Below are positions 41,775-50,118 of a DNA stretch of 50,118 bases, piece after piece. This DNA is from Candidatus Saccharicenans sp. (lineage in GTDB: Bacteria; Acidobacteriota; Aminicenantia; Aminicenantales; Saccharicenantaceae), in NCBI GenBank assembly GCA_026414545.1, contig JAOAIU010000049.1, positions 1 to 50,118 on the forward strand, read 5' to 3'. The notes below the pieces were generated by a model that saw only the letters and a program-made list of their open reading frames with translations, did not search any database and was not told the origin of the DNA. The stretch's first letter is position 1; each line of letters begins with the position of its first letter. Position numbers and translations under genes: made by a program.

Positions 41775-44195
41775 TTATTTCAGCACATACAGGGTGACGC
41801 TCAACGGTGGCAATGGCAGGCGCTGCGGGTCAAATTTTTCGTCAACCATGGTAATGTCCACTTCCGGCTTTTGTCCGGGGACGTTGTGAGCCTTCTCATG
41901 CGGCCCGGTAATTCTCAGAATTTTCTCGACGCCTTTAACCGGGAACCCGCTCAAGGTCAGAGCCAGGGTCTGTCTTTCCGCTGTAGGGTTGACCACGGCC
42001 AGGGTCAGGGTCTTTCCGTCATCTTTCCAGGCGGCCATAACGTCCAGCGGTTCGGGTCGGCCAGTCACTTTAACCGGTACCGTGCCGAATTCATTGCGAT
42101 ACATCTTCAACACCAGACCGGTGGTGTCGAACACCGCTTCGGTCTTGGAAGTCTTGATAGCCCCGATGACGTTAACCGTCTGGGCGTAGTTAGCCATGTA
42201 GATGATGTCAGCCTGGCGGTAATATTCATGCAGCCCGGCCGCAATTCCCAGGGCATCCTTCAGGAAATACTGGGTGCCCAGCTCGCCATAAACATACGGC
42301 CCGTACCAGTAGTTCCACTCGTCCAGGGCAATCCGGATGTCCTTCCCTTTTAGCTGAGGAATTGACTTCCGGTACTGGCGGTGGGCCTCGGCAATTCTCC
42401 TTATGGCCCGGGGCACCTGGTAAACATGACTCAGTAGACCGGGGCGTTCGCCCACGTAGAAATGCTCGCTGATGTAATCCATGTGGTCAGCGCAGGCCTC
42501 CAGCATGCCCCGACTCCAGTCGCCAACCGCTCCCACGGCAATCAACTTGATATTCGGGTCCCGGGCCTTCATGGCCCCGGCCAAACGGTTATGCTTCCTG
42601 ATATAATCCGAAAGCGGCATGTGGCCCAGCTGCCAGTCGCCGTACATCTCGTTGCCTATGGACCAGAAGCGACAGTTAAAGGGTTGGGGGTGACCGTTCT
42701 GAGCCCTGAGCCGGCCCATCGGGGTGTCGGCAGAGCCGTTAACGTATTCTACCTCGTCGGCAGCCATGGTCTCATTTCCCTGGCCGCTGTTGACGGCGAT
42801 GTAGGGCTCAGCCCCCACCAACCGGCAGAAAGCCATGAACTCATGAATACCCACATCATTGTGTTCAATTCCTTGCCAGGCCGGATTCTTTCTTGGCGGC
42901 CGCCGGTCGGGATCGCCGATTCCATCCCGCCAATCATAACCGGATACGAAATTCCCGCCCGGCCAGCGGTAGACGGGGGAATTGAGCTCCCGCAGCACTT
43001 TGATCACCTCGGGCCGGAAGCCTTCCAGGTTATCAGCCGGCATCAGGGAGACGGCAGCTACCCGGAAAGCTTCGCGGCCCCGGCTGACGATTTCCAGACG
43101 CCCGTTATCGGTATCAGTCCCGGCCGTGAAGCTGAAATAATATTTATTATAATCCGGGCTGATGTTATTAATTTCCTGCACCTGGCCGTTCTCTTTCCCT
43201 TCACCCCAGACCAGCCTGATGGTCAGAGGCAGGACTCCCGGGTCCCCGGCCAGGACAATGCGCCCGGTATATTTTCTTCCCTTTCGCAGGGCTAGCCCTT
43301 CCTGATAAATCCCGGCTTCCTGGCCGTTACCCTTTAACCGAATTTCAGGCACCGGGACCCCGGCCAAGGTCAGAAGGGGATTCATGTGGACGGAGTGCGG
43401 TTCACCAATTATCTTCCAGGGAGAATCCGCCGTTCCTACCGGCTGAAAGAACTTCCTGTCTTCCAGCATCTCGGCCCAGATCCCCTGGTAAATGCATCGC
43501 CCCAGATGCTCGATAAACTGACCATAAATGTAGGGAGAAACCGGCGTTAATTTCTGGTCTGGATAAACAGTCGCCTGCGGCCTGAGTTTCCGGGCCGAAA
43601 GCAATTCCAGGCTCAGGTCATCAAACCAGGCCTGGCCGGTTACCTTTCCCCAGCCGCCGAACAGGCAGTTAATCTGCAGAACATCATTCAGCTCAGTCTC
43701 TATCACCATTTCCAGCCGGGTCCAGTCGTTGCTGCCGCTCAGGGCCCGGGTCTGAAATTTTTCCAGGCCGTGAACATTAAAAAGAACCCCCTTGCCATCC
43801 TGGGACTTGATATTCTCAGTTTTAACCCAACCGGTAAACCTGTACCTGGCAAAGGGAAGAACCCTGACCTGGGCCGACCAGGAAGCATCCGCTCCCTTTT
43901 CCGAACTGATTTTCAGACTCCAGGAACCGGTTCTGGCGGTCCTGTCCATCGAAAAGGTCGCTTCCTGCTGGTAAGTGACCGGCCGCCAGCCCACTGGCTT
44001 CCCGTCTTTCACCTCTTCGAAGGAGGGGTTGGGCAGCAATTGTTTTTCTTGGTCAGCGGCCGGGGCCAACCGGGCCAGTGAAAAGAGCAGGGCCAGGGCA
44101 AAAACCAACAAGACCAGCCCGCGGCATTTTTTTGATTTCTTAAAAACAAGGCGAGGTTGGCTATTCTTAGGCTTAAAATAATGGCTGGCTCTCAT
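41775..44195 (-). CDS. GH51 alpha-L-arabinofuranosidase with N-terminal CBM4/9-like domain
   Basis: An 806-residue exported enzyme. A long basic n-region precedes one signal helix (LVLLVFALALLFSLARLAPA). Residues about 50-200 form a carbohydrate-binding-like jelly-roll (LLPNPSFEEVKDGKPVGWRP, YRFTGWVKTENIKSQDG, GQAWFDDLSLELL). Then the GH51 catalytic barrel: SPYIYGQFIEHLGRCIYQGI, YRWPGGNFVSGYDWRDGIGD, FWSIGNEMYG with Glu516 as acid/base, and IALDEWNYWYG with Glu626 as nucleophile. The C-terminal beta sandwich ends LPPLSVTLYVLK. It removes alpha-L-arabinofuranosyl groups from arabinan/arabinoxylan. AGGAGGAAAG precedes the ATG. It lies between two GH127 genes, and the products probably act together on arabinosides. 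Confidence 0.95.
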   Translation of the reverse strand: MRASHYFKPKNSQPRLVFKKSKKCRGLVLLVFALALLFSLARLAPAADQEKQLLPNPSFEEVKDGKPVGWRPVTYQQEATFSMDRTARTGSWSLKISSEKGADASWSAQVRVLPFARYRFTGWVKTENIKSQDGKGVLFNVHGLEKFQTRALSGSNDWTRLEMVIETELNDVLQINCLFGGWGKVTGQAWFDDLSLELLSARKLRPQATVYPDQKLTPVSPYIYGQFIEHLGRCIYQGIWAEMLEDRKFFQPVGTADSPWKIIGEPHSVHMNPLLTLAGVPVPEIRLKGNGQEAGIYQEGLALRKGRKYTGRIVLAGDPGVLPLTIRLVWGEGKENGQVQEINNISPDYNKYYFSFTAGTDTDNGRLEIVSRGREAFRVAAVSLMPADNLEGFRPEVIKVLRELNSPVYRWPGGNFVSGYDWRDGIGDPDRRPPRKNPAWQGIEHNDVGIHEFMAFCRLVGAEPYIAVNSGQGNETMAADEVEYVNGSADTPMGRLRAQNGHPQPFNCRFWSIGNEMYGDWQLGHMPLSDYIRKHNRLAGAMKARDPNIKLIAVGAVGDWSRGMLEACADHMDYISEHFYVGERPGLLSHVYQVPRAIRRIAEAHRQYRKSIPQLKGKDIRIALDEWNYWYGPYVYGELGTQYFLKDALGIAAGLHEYYRQADIIYMANYAQTVNVIGAIKTSKTEAVFDTTGLVLKMYRNEFGTVPVKVTGRPEPLDVMAAWKDDGKTLTLAVVNPTAERQTLALTLSGFPVKGVEKILRITGPHEKAHNVPGQKPEVDITMVDEKFDPQRLPLPPLSVTLYVLK

Positions 44196-44626
44196 TCTTT
44201 CCTCCTCAAGAAGTTACCTGGTTCACTAAATTTCGTTCTATTAGCCAAATTTAAAAAATTCTGTCCGTAATAATTCGTCAGAAACGGCAGCCAGAGGCAG
44301 GCACTTTTTCCCTGACTGATAACCGGCCCATTTCGTTCTGCTTCTCCACTTCCAGCCAATCCGGCCTGGTCGGTCCCGGCCAGGCCCGAGGCCCCTAAGC
44401 CCCTCACCCCCTGCTGAATCAAGTCCGGCTCCTTCATTGCGCTGCCGGCTTCTGCTCTCCTCGTTCAGGTTTCAGTCTACTCTCTTCGCTGGTCGAATTC
44501 CCTCCTGGTCACCACTACCTTATCAGGACATTCTGGCCAGTAGCTAACCCGACGTTCAGCCTCAGAGGCAGGCCTCCACCGCCCGGGCAGAACTACCCGG
44601 CGATTTCTCGCCTTCAAGCTGAAGGC
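44196..44626. other. Intergenic region between GH127 and GH51, no gene seen
   Basis: A 431-nt gap. It is GC-rich in 44330-44600 and AT-rich near 44215-44275, where the GH51 promoter probably lies, although no clear hexamer pair stands out. An 81-codon minus-strand frame (44192-44437) overlaps the GH51 start and is not believed. No terminator with a T-run was recognised after the GH127 stop. Confidence 0.5.
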
Positions 44627-47053
44627 TTATTTCAGCCGCCATTCCTGGATGCCGGCCGAAAACTTCTCCTGGCTCTTGACTTCGATTTTGAGAGCAGTGG
44701 TAACCACTGGCGAAAACTTTACCACGTTGTATTTATCTTTCTCCAGGCCGTAGGGGTTCAGGTTCTTAACGGGTACCCAGTCGTTGCCCTTTTTGTAATA
44801 GAGCTTCCAGGATTCAGGCACCCGACACTCGCCCAGGCCGGTATCATCGAACCAGTAAACGGCTGCTTCCGACACCCGGACTGGAGTCGGGAACTCATAG
44901 CTGGCCCATTCTGTTGTTCCCTTTTTGGGCCACCAGTGAAGGTAACCGACCGAGTGGTCTATGGAACTGGTGGGCTCATACTGGTCGTTTATAAACCTGG
45001 CTCCCCGAGCCCCTTCCGAAGCTCCCACCTTAGCCCTGGAGGCCAGAGAAGGTTCCGGCGTTGGACGAACCCGGCCCTCTTCCCGGGCCAGCCAGACGGC
45101 CATTTCTCCCCGTCCCCGGTGGGCCCAGGCATAGTACGGAATCAGGGTTATTTCTTTATCCTGGACCACGACTTTTTCTTTCTCCATCCGGTAGGCCCGG
45201 CCCGCCGCCTTGACCACCATTAGACCCCCGAGCAAGTCGCTACGGAATTCTGAGGTCAGGGCCGCGCCGTCGGGAATCAACAGGTTGCTGACCCGCCCGC
45301 CGTTATCTGGCCACTCGGCGCAATAGACCAGCGGCCCCCTTTCCACGGCCACCAATCCGGCATCATCTTTAACCTTTTCGTGGGCCAGGACCGGGCGGGG
45401 TTCCAGGGGGAGGCTGAGGTCTATGGTATCGCCGGCTTTCCATTTTCTGGTAATCGGCAGGAAACCATTTTCCAGGTTAAGGGCCACTTCCTGTCCGTTG
45501 ACCTTGACCACCGGCCTGGACTCTTTCTTATCGGCATAGCGATAGAGATCTCCTGGAATGGGTTGTCCCAGAGCCCAACCAGGAATACGCAGCATGATGG
45601 TGAAATCGTCTTCTCTGGCCGGGTTAACCTTTATTCTGATGTCCCCTTTCCAGGGGTATTCGGTTTCCTGCTCCAGCTCCACTTTCAGGTCAGACATCTC
45701 CACCTGGCTCCGGCTCTGAGCGAACAGGTTGACGTAAAGTTTATCGCCCGAGGTGGCATAGACATACTGCCCGAGCTGCGGAATGAAGCGCGCGATGTTC
45801 GGCGGGCAACAGGCACAACCGAACCAGGAGCTTCTTTCATGCTGACCGAAGGAAGCCAGCGGATTGGCATAGAAGAACCGGTCGCCGGTCAGGGCAATCC
45901 CGGACAGGAAGCCGTTGTAAAGGATACGTTCAAAAACGTCCAGGTACTTGGCCTCGCCGTGAAGGCGGAACATCCGGTAATTCCATAGAGCATTGGCAAT
46001 GGAGGCGCAGGTTTCAGCATAGGCTGAGCCATTAGGAAGCTGGTAAGCCGGCCCGAAGCCTTCCCAGGCACCGGTGGAACCGATGCCGCCGGTCAGGTAA
46101 ATTTTCCGGTAGACCACGTCTTCCCACAGACTATCCAGGGCCTGGACCAGGGATTGGTCGCCGGTCAGGGCTGCCACGTCAGCCATGCCTGAATACATGT
46201 AAGCAGCCCGGACGGCATGACCAACGGCTTCTTTCTGTTGCCGGACCGGAAGGTGGTCCTGAGAATAGAAACCATAAAGCTTATGACCTTCCTTGTTCCC
46301 TCGCTGGTCCAGGAAAAATTTCGCCAGGTCAAGGTACTTTTTCTTTCCAGTCAGGCGGTAAAGCTTGACCAGTCCGATTTCAATTTCCTGATGTCCGGGC
46401 GGCAACATCACCTTTCCGGGACCAAAGTCCTTTAATATCAGTTCGGCATTTTTCAGGGCCACCTCCAGCAGTGTCCTCTTGCCGGTAGCCAGGTAATGAG
46501 CCACGGCTGCTTCATAGAGGTGACCGGCATTGTAAAGTTCATGGGCATCCTGTTCTCTTTCCCATCTCTTGTCAGTCACCCATTCTTCCAGCGGGATTTT
46601 TCCGCCCTTGTTCTTGATGGTGCGGGCAGTGTAAAGGTAACCGTCCTTCTCCTGGGCGGCGGCCACTTTGGCGATCAAGCCATCCAGATACTTATCGAGC
46701 TCCGGGTCGGGCTTGAGCATCATCTGGTAGGAAGCCCCTTCAATCGTCTTGTAAATGTCGGAATCGTCAAAGGGATAACGGGTACAGAAATCACCCTCAG
46801 CCATCCCGGCCGCAATCTCAAAATTCTTGATCCGGCCGGTTTCTTCGCTCTGCCGGAAAGAATGCGGGATGGTAACCTTTCCGTTGATTTCTATTCTGGA
46901 ACTCCAGAAGCCATCAGCAAAGCGGACATCGGTCAGATTGACCGGCTTGATGGAATAATCCTTCTTCTCACCGGAACAGGCTGAAAACAGCCAGGCTCCG
47001 AGCAGCAGGCAAAAAACCACCAGCGTTTTCTTCCTCATGATTAATCCTGACAT
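44627..47053 (-). CDS. GH127 beta-L-arabinofuranosidase lipoprotein with C-terminal discoidin-like domain
   Basis: An 808-residue lipoprotein; the ATG at 47053 has AAGGAGG 5 nt before it. Signal MRKKTLVVFCLLLGAWLFSAC with lipobox FSAC (the Cys about residue 26). The GH127 domain is a paralogue of the neighbouring gene, with Glu347 and Cys349 (AYAETC) and Cys415-Cys416 (CACCPPN) at the zinc/nucleophile site and TGAWEGFGPAYQLPNGSAYA before them. After the GH127 beta domain (AWAHRGRGEMAVWLARE, about residue 660) an extra ~125-residue domain follows. It has SIDHSVGYLHWWPKKGTTEW, YEFPTPVRVSEAAVYWFDDT and FSAGIQEWRLK, resembling an F5/8 (discoidin) sugar-binding fold. An operator-like palindrome overlaps the promoter. 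Confidence 0.94.
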   Translation of the reverse strand: MSGLIMRKKTLVVFCLLLGAWLFSACSGEKKDYSIKPVNLTDVRFADGFWSSRIEINGKVTIPHSFRQSEETGRIKNFEIAAGMAEGDFCTRYPFDDSDIYKTIEGASYQMMLKPDPELDKYLDGLIAKVAAAQEKDGYLYTARTIKNKGGKIPLEEWVTDKRWEREQDAHELYNAGHLYEAAVAHYLATGKRTLLEVALKNAELILKDFGPGKVMLPPGHQEIEIGLVKLYRLTGKKKYLDLAKFFLDQRGNKEGHKLYGFYSQDHLPVRQQKEAVGHAVRAAYMYSGMADVAALTGDQSLVQALDSLWEDVVYRKIYLTGGIGSTGAWEGFGPAYQLPNGSAYAETCASIANALWNYRMFRLHGEAKYLDVFERILYNGFLSGIALTGDRFFYANPLASFGQHERSSWFGCACCPPNIARFIPQLGQYVYATSGDKLYVNLFAQSRSQVEMSDLKVELEQETEYPWKGDIRIKVNPAREDDFTIMLRIPGWALGQPIPGDLYRYADKKESRPVVKVNGQEVALNLENGFLPITRKWKAGDTIDLSLPLEPRPVLAHEKVKDDAGLVAVERGPLVYCAEWPDNGGRVSNLLIPDGAALTSEFRSDLLGGLMVVKAAGRAYRMEKEKVVVQDKEITLIPYYAWAHRGRGEMAVWLAREEGRVRPTPEPSLASRAKVGASEGARGARFINDQYEPTSSIDHSVGYLHWWPKKGTTEWASYEFPTPVRVSEAAVYWFDDTGLGECRVPESWKLYYKKGNDWVPVKNLNPYGLEKDKYNVVKFSPVVTTALKIEVKSQEKFSAGIQEWRLK

Positions 47054-47094
47054 CACGACCTCCTTGATTCTTGTCTCTCTGGCCTATTACCAAC

Positions 47095-47123
47095 ATCATA
47101 GCTGATTTATGGCCGACCATAAA
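47095..47123 (-). promoter_or_regulatory. Possible promoter of the second GH127 gene
   Basis: On the minus strand TTTATG (47123-47118) and TATGAT (47100-47095) are spaced by 17 nt, 42 nt before the ATG. The -35 is weak, as expected for an activated or tightly regulated promoter; the palindrome at 47106-47123 covers it. Confidence 0.45.
47106..47123. promoter_or_regulatory. Operator-like palindrome in the GH127 promoter
   Basis: TTTATGG-CCGA-CCATAAA is a perfect 7-4-7 inverted repeat lying over the -35 box and spacer. TGG...CCA cores are typical of FadR/FCD GntR sites, and such a regulator is encoded at 34835; LacI-type binding is also possible. The link is inferred. Confidence 0.55.
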
Positions 47124-47148
47124 ATATTTTATTCCTTAAAAGCTCCAA

Positions 47149-49890
47149 TTACTCTTCAAAATTATCCTGCCGGTCATCGCTACTCAGGACGACCGGCTGC
47201 GGGCCTAAAGTCCAGCTGATCCTTTTCTTGATTAAGGCCGGTCGTTCAAGTTTGATCCCGGCGGCCTGCAGAACCACAAAATACTTCCCTGGCTCAACCC
47301 TCGGGCCGGGTCTCCCGTTTCCGGCCGTTCTCATATCCCAGCTTGCCCGGTTAAGCCCGGCCTGGCCAGGGCCTTCAAATTCCCGCAGTAGCTTTTTCTC
47401 CGCATCATATATGCTGATCTTAACTTTTTCACTGACCCCTTCCCTCAGGTAATAATGTATGACCACTTCATCAGGCTCGTTAGGAGTGAAAAGATGGCTA
47501 TCGCCTGACAGATGATAATTGCCGAAAACGGGGTACTGTTTCTGAATGGCCGGCCTGATGGTAAACAGATGGACCGGTTCATTTAGAATTTCTGCTTTCA
47601 TTTCCCTCAGCGGCCAGATATTGGCGATCCAGATCCCCCGCCCATAAGTCCCGACCACCAGGTCGGCCTCGCGCGGGTGAATCACCAGGTCAGTCACCTT
47701 GACCCTGGGCATGTTGTTCAGAAACGGAAGCCAGTTTTTCCCCTGGTCCAAGGAAACAAAAAGACCGTTGTCTGTTCCGGCAAACAGCAGGTCAGGGTTT
47801 CTGGCGTCCTGGACTATCACGTTGACCGGGCTGTCCGGAAGTCCAGCCGAAACCAGGGTCCAGCTACGGCCATAATCGGAAGTTCTGAAAAGATAGGGCT
47901 TAAAATCATCATTCCGGAAACCGCTCTTGGCCACAAAAGCCGTGCCCGGGTCATGAGGAGAGGCCAGGACCCGGCTTACCCAGAGATGAGCCGGAGCTCC
48001 GGCTCTGGCCAGGGCCGGGGTGCAGTCGGTCCAGCTGGCCCCGCCGTTGGTCGTCACCTGTACCTTCCCGTCATCGGTACCCACCCAGACCACACCCGGC
48101 TTCCGCGGCGACTCGGAAATGGTGGTGATGGTGCAGAAGGTTATGTTCCCGGCCCCGCCCTGCTTGCCCTTATCGTTGGTGGTCAGGTCCGGGCTGATCT
48201 CTTCCCAGTTATCGCCCCGGTTTAGAGAACGCAGCAGCACCTGGGCCCCGATATAGACGATGGAGCTATTATGGGGTGAAAGATGAATCGGTGGCGTCCA
48301 GTTAAAGCGGTAAGGTTCTTTATCCTGGCTCCTGGCGGGCTGAATGCGCTGGCGGGTTCCGGTCTTTTGGTCGAGCCGGAAAAAGTTCCCGAATTCCCGG
48401 CAGTTGTAAACCCAGCGGCTGTCGGCCGGGTCAACCACGTTGTACATCCCGTCTCCGCCCCCGACCGTCACCCAGTCGCCGAGGTTTACCTGTCCGGACC
48501 AGGAGTTGGACGGGCCCTTCCAGGAATCGTGGTCCTGGAGACCGGCATAGATATTGTAGGGTTCGTCCATATCCACGCTCAGGGCATAGATTTCGCCCAG
48601 GGGCAGGTTGTAAAAATGGTGGCAGGTTTTTCCGCCATCATAGGTAACATAAACCCCGCCGTCGCTGCCGAAAAGAATCCTTTTCGAATTCTGCGGATCA
48701 ATCCACAGAGTCCTGACATCGCCAAAGGCCGACTGGAATAGAACACGGGGCGGCCAGTCGGCATCTCGCCAGGTTTTCCCCCCGTCCACTGAGCTGGCCA
48801 GGGTCACTCCTGTTATGTACAGGACTTGATCGTTGTCAGGAGCAATGTACAGTTGATTAAAAGAATAAGGTGCCTTGTTGGCCAGCGGTTCTTTCCCGCT
48901 GTTAACTTTGACCCAGGTCTGGCCGCCATTTTCAGTCCGGTAGACTTCGCCCAGCGGAACCGGGCGGGCCTGACGTCCGGCTTTGCGGGCCGCCGCCACT
49001 TCGTCCTCAGTTGGTTGACGGAAATTTTCAACCACAGCATACAGCACCTGAGGATTCTTACGATAAATGTCGATTCCGATACGGCCGACGTATCCGGTAG
49101 GTAATCCGCCGGTCAGCCTTTTCCAGGTGCGCCCGCCGTCAGTGGTCTTATAAATTCCGCTTTCCGGCCCCCCGGCTTCGTAATGCCAGGGCAACCGGAG
49201 CTTGTCGTAGGTGGCGGCATATAGCACCTCAGGATTGGAAGGGTCCATGACCAGGTCTATTACCCCGACCTTATCGTTGATGTAAAGAACCCTTTTCCAG
49301 GTCTGACCGCCATCTTCGGTCTTGAACACTCCGCGTTCGGCATTGGGTGTAAAAAGATGACCCATGGAGGCCACGTAAACGATATCCGGGTTGCTGGGAT
49401 GTATTATTATCCTGGGTATGTGGTGAGAGTCGCCAAGACCCATTTGCTTCCAGGTCCGGCCGCCGTCGGTCGATTTATAAACGCCGTCACCGCTCTGCGA
49501 ACTGCGGGCGCAATAGGCTTCTCCCGTTCCCACCCAGACGATTTCCGGGTTGGAGGAGGCCAGGGCCAGAGCCCCGATGGATAGGTGGCTCTGCCCATCA
49601 AAGACTGGTTCGAAGGTAGTGCCGTTATTGGTGGTTTTCCAGACACCGCCGTTCCTGGTTCCAACGTAGAAAGTATAAAGATGGGCTTCCGCTGGAAAAT
49701 CGGGCACGGCAAAGCAGGTCACCCAGGAACCGGCCCGGAAGGGACCGAGATTCCTGAACTGAAACCGGCTTAAATCATCATCACTGAGTCTGAGCTGGCC
49801 CGCCAGATAGGGCACTATCCAGATTAAAACGGCCAGCGACATGATAAAAAATCCCTTGAGGACATGCCTGAGCACAAGCTTACCGGTCAT
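47149..49890 (-). CDS. Exported Asp-box (BNR/sortilin-like) beta-propeller protein
   Basis: A 913-residue protein with a signal-type helix (VLKGFFIMSLAVLIWIVPYL). The body is at least ten Asp-box repeats (S/T-x-D/N-G-G-x-T-W): STDGGRTW, TEDGGQTW, TTDGGRTW, TENGGQTW, SVDGGKTW, TYDGGKTC, TTNGGASW, TSDYGRSW and LDQGKNW, each after a beta-strand such as NPEIVWVGTGEAY. This is the VPS10/sortilin-like ten-bladed propeller, often labelled glycosyl hydrolase, but no catalytic site is proven. A C-terminal part (about 790-900) has NEPVHLFTIRPAIQKQYPVF and AEKKLLREFEGPGQAGLNRA, a FlgD-like Ig domain. The ATG is preceded by GGAGGTGG. It is the first gene of the minus-strand arabinan locus; binding of polymer or peptide is a guess. 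Confidence 0.9.
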   Translation of the reverse strand: MTGKLVLRHVLKGFFIMSLAVLIWIVPYLAGQLRLSDDDLSRFQFRNLGPFRAGSWVTCFAVPDFPAEAHLYTFYVGTRNGGVWKTTNNGTTFEPVFDGQSHLSIGALALASSNPEIVWVGTGEAYCARSSQSGDGVYKSTDGGRTWKQMGLGDSHHIPRIIIHPSNPDIVYVASMGHLFTPNAERGVFKTEDGGQTWKRVLYINDKVGVIDLVMDPSNPEVLYAATYDKLRLPWHYEAGGPESGIYKTTDGGRTWKRLTGGLPTGYVGRIGIDIYRKNPQVLYAVVENFRQPTEDEVAAARKAGRQARPVPLGEVYRTENGGQTWVKVNSGKEPLANKAPYSFNQLYIAPDNDQVLYITGVTLASSVDGGKTWRDADWPPRVLFQSAFGDVRTLWIDPQNSKRILFGSDGGVYVTYDGGKTCHHFYNLPLGEIYALSVDMDEPYNIYAGLQDHDSWKGPSNSWSGQVNLGDWVTVGGGDGMYNVVDPADSRWVYNCREFGNFFRLDQKTGTRQRIQPARSQDKEPYRFNWTPPIHLSPHNSSIVYIGAQVLLRSLNRGDNWEEISPDLTTNDKGKQGGAGNITFCTITTISESPRKPGVVWVGTDDGKVQVTTNGGASWTDCTPALARAGAPAHLWVSRVLASPHDPGTAFVAKSGFRNDDFKPYLFRTSDYGRSWTLVSAGLPDSPVNVIVQDARNPDLLFAGTDNGLFVSLDQGKNWLPFLNNMPRVKVTDLVIHPREADLVVGTYGRGIWIANIWPLREMKAEILNEPVHLFTIRPAIQKQYPVFGNYHLSGDSHLFTPNEPDEVVIHYYLREGVSEKVKISIYDAEKKLLREFEGPGQAGLNRASWDMRTAGNGRPGPRVEPGKYFVVLQAAGIKLERPALIKKRISWTLGPQPVVLSSDDRQDNFEE

Positions 49891-50118
49891 AAACCACCTC
49901 CGTCTATTTCAAGGATACATCACAACTTTCGTTACCCGTTCGCCCCGGTCAACAGAGTCGCCGCGGTTATTTATACCAATTTTAGCCGCGGAATGAAACA
50001 GAATAGTTCAGCCTCCTGGATTCTGAATTCGGGATGGAGGAGAAACGGCCACTGGCTCCGGCCGTCTTCCGGTCCCTCCGGAAGATCTTTTTCAGGCAAG
50101 TGATTTCTGATTTGAGGC
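49891..50118. other. Right edge, no gene seen
   Basis: These 228 nt lie upstream of the Asp-box protein gene and run to the window edge. An interrupted inverted repeat built from two CCGCGG sites brackets an AT-rich piece near 49960-49990, which may hold the promoter. No confident hexamers were found. Confidence 0.4.

Overview
The window looks like chromosomal DNA of a Gram-negative, heterotrophic bacterium from the Acidobacteria/Aminicenantes side of the tree. I favour a Candidatus Aminicenantes-like genome. The reasons are an Oar-type TonB receptor with an N-terminal carboxypeptidase-regulatory domain, a GWxTD-type protein beside TPR proteins, a TPR-tailed sulfatase-fold protein, a DUF5916 beta-barrel protein, GTP-type PEPCK and Asp-box repeat proteins. 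This assignment is an inference from gene families; there is no rRNA in the window to confirm it. Outer-membrane biology is clear from LptF/LptG permeases, lipoproteins and the TonB receptor.

Layout. 1-2216 (minus) is an uninterrupted LptF-LptG fused permease running off the left edge. 2281-4353 is groES-groEL with a consensus sigma-70 promoter, a CIRCE operator and a strong terminator. 4395-6995 (minus) is a compact operon purC - PHP phosphoesterase - cvpA - small Fis-type DNA-binding protein. 7240-7947 is pgeF (YfiH). 8377-12184 (plus) holds a P1 peptidase, an amino-acid racemase, rpsU, lipA and a metallophosphoesterase. 12442-15223 (minus) has a DUF1848 protein and an acidic zinc-ribbon/RDD-like membrane protein. 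A tRNA-Val(CAC) lies at 15675-15749, followed by a large TonB-dependent receptor (16060-19164) whose leader carries a sigma-54 type -24/-12 element.

19772-25290 (minus) is a set of three exported or membrane-anchored TPR proteins: GWxTD protein, carboxypeptidase-regulatory/TPR protein, and sulfatase-fold/TPR protein. Divergent from it is rpoD (25470-27152). 27160-34802 carries small hypothetical genes, a flavodoxin-fold reductase, a double-domain M16 peptidase, a DUF5916 protein and a DUF486 membrane protein. 34835-38434 (minus) holds GntR and LacI regulators and GTP-PEPCK. 39678-49890 (minus) is an arabinan/arabinoside-degradation locus: GH127 lipoprotein, GH51 arabinofuranosidase with an N-terminal carbohydrate-binding-like domain, a second GH127 lipoprotein with a C-terminal discoidin-like domain, and an Asp-box (BNR) repeat protein.

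Most notable points: the LptF-LptG fusion; a LacI regulator whose DNA-binding domain can only be translated from a non-canonical AUC (or through a sequence error); the sigma-54-like promoter with an unusual leader in front of the TonB receptor; the sulfatase-fold protein with Thr in place of the formylglycine Cys; and the paired GH127/GH51 locus with an operator-like palindrome. No CRISPR array, insertion sequence, prophage or known defence system was seen.
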